In this document: positions 1 through 5,791 of the stretch, one piece after another
Position numbering within the stretch: position 1 is the first letter of the stretch
How the letters are laid out: every line of letters begins with the position of its first letter
Position numbers and translations under genes: made by a program
The notes under the pieces: generated by a model
The model's input: the letters and a program-made list of their open reading frames with translations, nothing else
What the model was told of the DNA's origin: nothing
Database searches by the model: none
Origin: Mesorhizobium sp.
Lineage (GTDB): Bacteria > Pseudomonadota > Alphaproteobacteria > Rhizobiales > Rhizobiaceae
NCBI GenBank assembly: GCA_019509685.1
Contig: JAEKLU010000014.1
Coordinates: 1-5,791 of the forward strand
Direction: 5' to 3'
DNA length: 5,791 nucleotides

Positions 1-1338
1 CTTCGCCGCCAGCGCCCGGTATTCGGCAGTCGCCCGCATGTCGGTGAGGGGTGAAAAGTCGTTGGCGTATTCGGCCATTGCAGCCTCGACGGTCGCTTCC
101 GTCCAAGGCTTGCCAATGAGTGCCTTCTCGACGGCAGCGGCGCGCTTCGGCGTCGCCGCCATGCCGCCATAGGCGATGCGGATGTCGGCAACCGTGCCAT
201 CCTTGGCCAAGCCCAGATTGAAGGCGCCGAGCGTCGCGGTGATATCCTCGTCGCGGCGCTTGGTGACCTTGTAGACGGCAAATTTCGTGCCCTTTGCCGG
301 CACAGGGACATGCACCGCCTCGACGAATTCGCCGGGCTGACGATCCTGTTTGCCATAGGCAATGAAGAAGGTTTCAAGCGGAATGGTGCGGCGAACCTTG
401 CCCTTGCGCAGTGTCAGTCGCGCGCCAAGCGCGATCAGCGGCGGCGGCGTGTCGCCGATCGGCGAACCGTTGGCGACGTTGCCGCCAATGGTGCCCATGT
501 TGCGCACCTGCTCGCCGCCGATGCGATCAAACAGCGGGCCGAGCGCAGGGATGCGCTTCGACAGCGTTTTGAAGGCTTCCGTGTAAGTGACGCCGGCGCC
601 GATCGTGATCACGCCGTCGGCCTCCGACATGGAGCGCAGATCGTCGATGCCGCCGATGAAGATCACCGGCGAGATGTCGCGCATATGTTTGGTGACCCAC
701 AGGCCGACATCGGTCGAGCCGGCAACGATCGTCGCTTTTGGCTCGTTTTCGAAAATGTCGGCGAAGTCATCGGCATTGGCCGGCACGATCAGCCGTGCAT
801 TGGCCGAGCCGATCTCGACCCGCGCGCCGTCGCGCAACGCCTCCAGCCGTGCTGTGATGTTCTTGCGCTCTACGGCCAGCGTATCCTTCGCAGCCTTGCC
901 ATAGATCGATATGGCATGGGCGGCGCGCATGATCGCCTCATAGCCGGTGCAGCGGCAGAGATTGCCCTGCAGCGCCTTCTCGATGGCTCCGTTCGACGGA
1001 TTGGGCGTCTTCATCCAGAGCCCGTAGAGCGACATGACGAAGCCCGGCGTGCAGAAGCCGCATTGCGAGCCGTGGAAATCCACCATCGCCTGCTGCACCG
1101 GATGCAGTTTTTCGCCATCGCCGCGCAAATGTTCCACGGTCACGATATGCGTGCCGTCGAGCGAGCCCATGAAGCGGATGCAGGCATTGACGCTTTCATA
1201 GACCTCCTTGGTGCCGCGCAGCGTCCGGTTGAGCCGCAGCCAGTCGAGCAAGGTCGCGTCGGGCGCAATGTCGGTCAGCGCGACGTCGCTGCCGTTCAGG
1301 ATAAAGCGGATTTCGCTGCGGATCTTGATCTCGGCCAT
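1..1338 (-). CDS. xdhA: Xanthine dehydrogenase small subunit (FeS/FAD), 3' end cut by window, one FeS motif missing
   Basis: Small subunit of the cytoplasmic XdhAB(C) molybdoenzyme that oxidises hypoxanthine and xanthine to urate. It carries two [2Fe-2S] clusters and FAD, passing electrons from the molybdenum subunit to NAD+. The frame is open for 446 codons with no stop; comparison with Rhodobacter XdhA suggests about 30 C-terminal residues lie outside. Seen: an N-terminal strand region (residues 7-44); HGSQCGFCTPG (89-99) and NLCRCTGY (126-133), which give C93, C96, C128 and C130 of the helical FeS domain; the FAD-site motifs IVAGSTDVG (204-212) and RNMGTIGGN (279-287); and a CO-dehydrogenase-flavoprotein-like C-terminal domain from about 340. 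Odd: the expected GCxxGDCGACT segment is absent. RGTKE (41-45) runs straight into VYESVNAC (46-53), so only C53 of that cluster remains. The ATG follows uraH by 3 bp, and its GGGGGAG ribosome site (1346-1352) lies inside the uraH 3' end, implying coupled translation. The family is certain; whether the product works is doubtful. Confidence 0.93.
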   Translation of the reverse strand, partial: MAEIKIRSEIRFILNGSDVALTDIAPDATLLDWLRLNRTLRGTKEVYESVNACIRFMGSLDGTHIVTVEHLRGDGEKLHPVQQAMVDFHGSQCGFCTPGFVMSLYGLWMKTPNPSNGAIEKALQGNLCRCTGYEAIMRAAHAISIYGKAAKDTLAVERKNITARLEALRDGARVEIGSANARLIVPANADDFADIFENEPKATIVAGSTDVGLWVTKHMRDISPVIFIGGIDDLRSMSEADGVITIGAGVTYTEAFKTLSKRIPALGPLFDRIGGEQVRNMGTIGGNVANGSPIGDTPPPLIALGARLTLRKGKVRRTIPLETFFIAYGKQDRQPGEFVEAVHVPVPAKGTKFAVYKVTKRRDEDITATLGAFNLGLAKDGTVADIRIAYGGMAATPKRAAAVEKALIGKPWTEATVEAAMAEYANDFSPLTDMRATAEYRALAAK

Positions 1339-1341
1339 GGC

Positions 1342-1716
1342 TCAGCTCCCCCGATAGGTCGAGTAGCCATAGGGCGAAATCAAGAGCGGCACATGATAGT
1401 GGCGCTGCTCCGCCATGCCGAAACGGATCGGAACGATGTCGAGGAAAGCCGGCTGCGGCAGGCTGGTGCCCTGCCCGCGCAGGTAATCGCCGGCGGCGAA
1501 GACCAGCTCGTATTCGCCGGTGTGGAAATCGGCGCCGGCCAGCAGCGGCGCGTCGCAACGGCCGTCATCGTTGGTGGTGACGGTTTTGCGATGCGTACGG
1601 TTCTGGCGCTCGATGCGGAACAGCTCGATCGACAGGCCCTTCGCCGGCCGGCCGGTCGCGGTGTCGAGCACATGGGTCGTCAGGCGCCCGCCATCGGCTT
1701 TCGACGTTTCTGCCAC
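1342..1716 (-). CDS. uraH: 5-hydroxyisourate hydrolase (transthyretin-like)
   Basis: Hydrolyses 5-hydroxyisourate, the unstable product of urate oxidation, to OHCU. The predicted protein has 124 residues, normal for this small transthyretin-related homotetrameric family, and has no signal peptide. Family signatures are complete: [11 protein letters not shown] with His15; the TNxxGR segment ending at Arg53; YHVPLL with His108; and the C-terminal YRGS tetrapeptide (121-124). These match the His/Arg/His/Ser active-site set described for Bacillus PucM and related enzymes. I chose the GTG start at 1716 because a strong GGGGGAGG lies 6 nt upstream and because the resulting protein starts just ahead of the conserved LTTH strand. 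An in-frame ATG at 1761 would add 15 unconserved residues and has a weak ribosome site. It is the first gene of a leftward pair with xdhA, transcribed away from the puuE fusion that performs the next step. Confidence 0.95.
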   Translation of the reverse strand: MAETSKADGGRLTTHVLDTATGRPAKGLSIELFRIERQNRTHRKTVTTNDDGRCDAPLLAGADFHTGEYELVFAAGDYLRGQGTSLPQPAFLDIVPIRFGMAEQRHYHVPLLISPYGYSTYRGS

Positions 1717-1722
1717 TGGCCG

Positions 1723-1730
1723 CCTCCCCC
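1723..1730 (-). promoter_or_regulatory. Ribosome binding site that decides the uraH start
   Basis: On the minus strand the sequence reads GGGGGAGG, then six bases, then GTG at 1716. This is the best Shine-Dalgarno match near the uraH 5' end and favours the GTG start over the upstream ATG at 1761. Confidence 0.75.
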
Positions 1731-1770
1731 GTAAAATCGATTGGTCGGTACCGTTCGACATTTTCTGCTC

Positions 1771-1785
1771 AATTGTGCGCCAATT
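1771..1785. promoter_or_regulatory. Possible operator dyad AATTG-N5-CAATT
   Basis: AATTG (1771-1775) and CAATT (1781-1785) are perfect reverse complements around the centre TGCGC. The dyad overlaps the weak rightward -35 candidate (1773-1778), which would suit a repressor or a LysR-type activator. The arms are only 5 bp, so chance is a real alternative. Confidence 0.3.
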
Positions 1786-1834
1786 AAAGGCGATGCATAA
1801 GCCCAGGTCGAGCGGAGTGCGGCAAAAAGCACTT

Positions 1835-1847
1835 TCAAAAATTTTGA
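1835..1847. promoter_or_regulatory. A/T-rich dyad TCAAAA-A-TTTTGA
   Basis: Perfect 6-bp arms (1835-1840 and 1842-1847) surround a single A, in the leader about 60 bp before the puuE start. It could be an operator for a small dimeric regulator. A transcript hairpin is unlikely because there is no room for a loop. Short A/T dyads also arise by chance. Confidence 0.25.
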
Positions 1848-1896
1848 GGGGAATGCAGTCGCATCCCTTTCGATATCTTTACTTCAACCCTTGGGC

Positions 1897-1901
1897 AGGA
1901 G
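1897..1901 (+). promoter_or_regulatory. Ribosome binding site for the puuE fusion
   Basis: AGGAG ends 5 nt before the ATG at 1907 and fixes that start. The frame stays open far upstream, back past 1520, with another in-frame ATG at 1853. That ATG has a GAGGGG directly against it, leaving too little spacing. Confidence 0.75.
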
Positions 1902-1906
1902 TGGCA

Positions 1907-3331
1907 ATGCGTTACGATAGGGACATGCGCGGTTATGGGGCAAATCCGCCGGATCCGAAATGGCCGGGCGGCGCGCATATCGCGGTGCAGTTCGTCGTCA
2001 ATTACGAAGAGGGCGGCGAGAACTGCGTGCTGCATGGCGACAAGGCTTCCGAAGCCTTCCTGTCGGAGATCGTCGGCGCCGCGCCCTGGGTCGGCCAGCG
2101 CCACTGGAACATGGAATCGATCTACGAATATGGCGCCCGGGCCGGGTTCTGGCGGCTCTACCGGCTGTTCACCGAAGCCCAGGTGCCGGTGACTTGCTAC
2201 GGTGTGGCAACCGCGCTGGCGCGTTCGCCCGACCAGGTAGCCGCCATGCAGGAGGCCGGTTGGGAGATGGCCTCGCACGGCTTGAAATGGATCGACTACC
2301 GCGACCATGCGCCCGAGGACGAGAGGCGCGACCTGGATGAAGCGATCAAGCTCCACTACGAGGTGACCGGCGCGCGGCCGACCGGTTGGTATACCGGCCG
2401 GACCTCGATCAACACGGTTCGCCTCGTCGCCGAAGAAGGCGGCTTCGACTACGTCTCCGACACTTACGACGACGAACTGCCCTATTGGTTCGACCGCGAT
2501 GGGCTGGACAAGCCGCAGCTCATCATCCCTTACACGCTCGATGCCAACGACATGCGCTTTGCGACGCCGCAGGGCTTCAATTCGGGCGACCAGTTCTTCG
2601 CCTATCTGAAAGACAGCTTCGACACGCTCTACGCGGAAGGCCGAGACGGCCGGCCACGCATGATGAATATCGGCCTGCATTGCCGGCTGGTCGGCCGCCC
2701 CGGCCGCGTCGCCGCGTTGAAGCGCTTCGTCGACTATGTGAAGTCGCACGACAAGGTGTGGCTGACGCGGCGCATCGACATCGCAAGGCACTGGCGCGAG
2801 ACACATCCCTACCAGGCGCCGGCGCTGCGGCCATCGCGGATGGAGTTCGAGGCATTCGTGCATGCATTCGGCGGCGTGTTCGAGCACTCGCCCTGGATCG
2901 CCGAGCGCGCCTACGAGTTGGAGCTTGGCCCGGCGCATGACACTGCCGTCGGCCTGCATAATGCGCTCTGCCGCGTGTTCCGTTCGGCGACGGAGGCCGA
3001 GCGGCTTTCGGTGCTCAACGCCCATCCCGACCTTGCCGGCAAGCTCGCCAAGGCCAAGCGGCTGACACAGGAATCAGCCAAGGAACAGGCGTCCGCCGGC
3101 CTCGACGCGCTGACCGACAAGGAGCGCGAATTGTTCTCCAAGCTCAACGCCGCCTATGTCACCACCTTCGGCTTTCCCTTCATCATCGCGGTCAAGGGCA
3201 AGAGCAAGGACGAGATCCTGGCGGAGTTCGAGGCGCGCATCGGCAACAGCCGCGGCGCCGAATTCGACACCGCCTGCAAACAGGTCGAGCGCATCGCGCT
3301 GCTTCGGCTGAAAGACATGCTGCCGTTGTAA
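1907..3331 (+). CDS. puuE: Fused allantoinase (PuuE type) and OHCU decarboxylase
   Basis: Two-domain cytoplasmic protein of 474 residues covering two successive steps. Residues 1-303 are a PuuE allantoinase, a metal-independent polysaccharide-deacetylase-fold enzyme that opens (S)-allantoin to allantoate, unrelated to the amidohydrolase AllB. Signatures include RDMRGYG (5-11), NYEEGGE (32-38), MESIYEYG (69-76), GWYTGR (160-165), DTYDDELPYW (185-194), NDMRF (214-218), GFNSGDQFF (223-231) and GLHCRLVGRPGR (256-267). Residues 310-474 are an OHCU decarboxylase, which makes (S)-allantoin: EHSPW (326-330), HPDLAG (373-378), ESAKEQASAGL (389-399) and FPFIIAVKG (423-431). H373, S390 and E393 match the catalytic His, Ser and Glu known from this family. 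Both halves look full length, with a short proline-containing linker around 301-309. The decarboxylase comes second in the protein although it acts first. The start at 1907 is set by AGGAG and by the family's conserved N-terminus. Confidence 0.95.
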   Translation: MRYDRDMRGYGANPPDPKWPGGAHIAVQFVVNYEEGGENCVLHGDKASEAFLSEIVGAAPWVGQRHWNMESIYEYGARAGFWRLYRLFTEAQVPVTCYGVATALARSPDQVAAMQEAGWEMASHGLKWIDYRDHAPEDERRDLDEAIKLHYEVTGARPTGWYTGRTSINTVRLVAEEGGFDYVSDTYDDELPYWFDRDGLDKPQLIIPYTLDANDMRFATPQGFNSGDQFFAYLKDSFDTLYAEGRDGRPRMMNIGLHCRLVGRPGRVAALKRFVDYVKSHDKVWLTRRIDIARHWRETHPYQAPALRPSRMEFEAFVHAFGGVFEHSPWIAERAYELELGPAHDTAVGLHNALCRVFRSATEAERLSVLNAHPDLAGKLAKAKRLTQESAKEQASAGLDALTDKERELFSKLNAAYVTTFGFPFIIAVKGKSKDEILAEFEARIGNSRGAEFDTACKQVERIALLRLKDMLPL

Positions 3332-3351
3332 TGTTTGTTGCTTTTGTTGAC

Positions 3352-3395
3352 GCAATTCCCAACGAAAAACCGCTTCACACTTTTCCTGGAATTGC
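3352..3395. repeat. Inverted repeat GCAATTCC ... GGAATTGC before allE
   Basis: Perfect 8-bp arms (3352-3359 and 3388-3395) are separated by 28 bases in the 82-bp gap between the puuE stop and allE. A TTGACG (3347-3352) resembling a -35 box touches the left arm, but no acceptable -10 box follows at 16-18 bp. The repeat could be a pair of protein half-sites or a long-loop hairpin ahead of the allE ribosome site (GAGGA, 3405-3409). There is no T run after it, so it is not a typical terminator. Confidence 0.4.
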
Positions 3396-3413
3396 TCTGA
3401 GGGTGAGGACCCC

Positions 3414-4270
<857 letters not shown>

Positions 4271-4274
<4 letters not shown>

Positions 4275-4762
4275 CCCGCATCGTCGCCCAGAAGCTGACC
4301 CGTGAGAGCTTCGCGCCTTTTGGCGACGTCATCGACATGGGCGGCGACAATCGCTATCCGATCAATGGCGGCAGGGCGATGCGCTACCACGATCTCGCCA
4401 CCGTCGAGGCCACCGGGCCCAACGCGCGCGTGCTGATCTCGATGGTGCACGGCACGCCCTATGATCTGCCCTTGAAGCTCACCATGGTCGAGCGCCATCC
4501 GTTCGGCAGCCAGGCCTTTGTCCCGCTCTCTCCCCGGCCATTCCTGGTCGTCGTCTGCCACGACAGCAAGGACGGCCCCGGCGAGCCGCATGCTTTCGTC
4601 ACGTTGCCCGGACAAGGCATCAACTATCGCCGCAACCTGTGGCACGGCGTTCTGACGCCGATCGGCGGGGCGCAGGATTTCCTCATTATCGACCGCGGCG
4701 GCGACGGCGCCAATCTGGAGGAATTTCATTTCTCGCACCCTTACGAAATCCACCTTCCCTGA
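4271..4762 (+). CDS. allA: Ureidoglycolate lyase
   Basis: Splits (S)-ureidoglycolate into glyoxylate and urea, the last ureide step. The protein has 163 residues, against 160 in E. coli AllA, and is a small cupin-like cytoplasmic enzyme. Conserved stretches seen: FAPFGDVI (14-21), INGGRAMRYHDLA (31-43), MVERHPFGSQAFVPL (72-86), GINYRRNLWHGVLTP (116-130) and FLIIDRGG (137-144). The start is the GTG at 4271, which overlaps the allE stop codon as GTGA; it gives a protein of normal length starting at the usual place (TRIVAQKLT). The open frame extends upstream to 4148, but that part lies inside allE and matches nothing expected. The ribosome site is poor (CGGGGG, about 10 nt before), which fits translational coupling to allE. 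Glyoxylate would enter central metabolism, and urea would need a urease encoded elsewhere. Confidence 0.95.
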
Positions 4763-4780
4763 CCATTTGCGATTTTCATC

Positions 4781-5374
<594 letters not shown>

Positions 5375-5384
5375 CGCGGATTGA

Positions 5385-5405
5385 CCAGCCGATTTCGTCG
5401 GCTGG
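5385..5405 (+). terminator. Perfect 8-bp hairpin after the deaminase gene, possible terminator
   Basis: CCAGCCGA (5385-5392) and TCGGCTGG (5398-5405) pair perfectly around the 5-base loop TTTCG, starting 10 bp after the deaminase stop. A G+C-rich stem at this place suits the 3' end of the ureide operon. No run of T follows, so it may instead be an mRNA-stabilising stem or assist factor-dependent termination. Confidence 0.5.
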
Positions 5406-5458
5406 CTCACGACGCACCGCCGGCCGCTCCATCATGTGGCGACGCTTGGAGCGCCGCC

Positions 5459-5791
5459 ATGAAAACTGTCACTGAATTTCCCCGCAAGGCGGCGGACGAT
5501 CCGGTGCCGGCGATCCTCGAGCACCTGCCCTACCGCAAGCGCGACGGCACCATTTTTCGGGATCAGCTTACCCATCCTTATTTCGCCGGCCACGGCTACG
5601 CCTCGATCCGAGTCGACATGCGCGGCAATGGCGATTCCGAAGGGCTGATGGACGACGAATATTCCGAGCAGGAATTGCAGGACGCCTGCGACGTCATTGC
5701 CTGGGCGGCTTCGCAGCCCTGGTGCAACGGCAATGTCGGCATGATGGGCATCTCCTGGGGCGGCTTCAACTGCCTGCAGGTGGCGGCCAAA
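5459..5791 (+). CDS. CocE/NonD-family alpha/beta hydrolase (peptidase S15 type), 5' part, with likely N-terminal in-frame loss
   Basis: Start of a serine hydrolase of the X-Pro dipeptidyl-peptidase S15 / CocE group; 111 codons are present and the frame is open at the right edge. Seen: EHLPYRKRDGT (residues 21-31), the RVDMRGNGDSEG strand-loop (53-64) and GISWGGF (100-106), whose Ser102 is the expected nucleophile. The Asp and His of the triad would lie beyond the window. Start: ATG at 5459, with GGAG 7 nt upstream. Odd: family members I recall run from the MKTVTEFPRK-like start through a block with a DGxxLxAxxWxP motif before DPVPAILE. Here K10 passes straight to AADDPVPAIL, so roughly 25-30 residues (the first strands of the fold) appear missing in frame. 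The hairpin at 5385 separates it from the ureide genes and it has no known place in that pathway. Acyl-ester, amide or amidase-like substrates are possible. Confidence 0.85.
   Translation, partial: MKTVTEFPRKAADDPVPAILEHLPYRKRDGTIFRDQLTHPYFAGHGYASIRVDMRGNGDSEGLMDDEYSEQELQDACDVIAWAASQPWCNGNVGMMGISWGGFNCLQVAAK

Larger units (their letters stand above)
1717..1906. promoter_or_regulatory. Divergent control region between uraH-xdhA and the puuE fusion
   Basis: This is the only divergent gap in the window, so it must hold the leftward promoter for uraH-xdhA and probably the rightward one for puuE and the genes after it. It is clearly richer in A and T than the flanking genes, mainly around 1760-1800 and 1825-1850. 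Two short dyads (1771-1785 and 1835-1847) are listed separately. One weak rightward sigma70-like pair is visible: TTGTGC (1773-1778) and CATAAG (1796-1801), 17 bp apart. That is good spacing but only three and four matches of six. No convincing leftward pair was found. A shared regulator of ureide genes binding here is plausible, but no known operator was recognised. Confidence 0.55.

Noticed and set aside
310..1734. Long plus-strand open frame of 474 codons opposite xdhA and uraH
   Set aside because: It lies antisense to two clearly recognised genes, is rich in Arg, Ala, His and Gln, and shows no family motif. Such frames are common in GC-rich codon-biased DNA.
1520..1906. Upstream extension of the puuE frame by 129 codons
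   Set aside because: It crosses uraH antisense and the control region, matches nothing, and the AGGAG before 1907 plus the family N-terminus fix the start there.
1835..3025. Minus-strand open frame of 396 codons opposite the puuE fusion
   Set aside because: It is a shadow of a well-conserved gene, with no recognisable domain and no convincing ribosome site.
5596..5790. Minus-strand 64-codon frame opposite the hydrolase
   Set aside because: The plus strand encodes the conserved GISWGGF and DMRGNGDSEG motifs, so this is an antisense shadow.

Overview
The window is about 5.8 kb of GC-rich DNA carrying a purine-degradation (uric acid to ureide) cluster. Protein sequence style, codon use and gene content suggest an alphaproteobacterium of the Rhizobiales, most like Mesorhizobium. 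That placement comes from recognising the protein families, not from a search.

Layout. On the minus strand, reading leftward from about 1716, lie uraH (5-hydroxyisourate hydrolase) and then xdhA (xanthine dehydrogenase small FeS/FAD subunit), which runs off the left edge. A 190-bp divergent control region (1717-1906) separates them from the plus-strand genes. These are a puuE-OHCU decarboxylase fusion (1907-3331), allE ((S)-ureidoglycine aminohydrolase, 3414-4274), allA (ureidoglycolate lyase, 4271-4762), a cytidine-deaminase-fold deaminase (4781-5374) and the 5' part of a CocE/NonD-type (peptidase S15) hydrolase (5459 to the right edge).

How the genes fit together. Xanthine dehydrogenase makes urate. 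After a urate oxidase not seen here, UraH turns 5-hydroxyisourate into OHCU. The C-terminal half of the fusion decarboxylates OHCU to (S)-allantoin, and the N-terminal half opens allantoin to allantoate. After an allantoate amidohydrolase not seen here, AllE converts ureidoglycine to ureidoglycolate plus ammonia, and AllA splits that into glyoxylate and urea. The deaminase could feed the route by making xanthine from guanine, but its substrate is not shown. The hydrolase has no obvious place in the pathway.

Most notable. The xdhA reading frame lacks, in frame, the plant-ferredoxin-type segment that supplies three of the four cysteines of one [2Fe-2S] cluster, although the rest of the protein looks intact. 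The hydrolase at the other end also seems to lack, in frame, an N-terminal block of roughly 25-30 residues. The pathway genes between them look complete. No RNA genes, insertion sequences, CRISPR arrays or prophage signals were seen. This is a largely recognisable catabolic locus, not an obviously new system.
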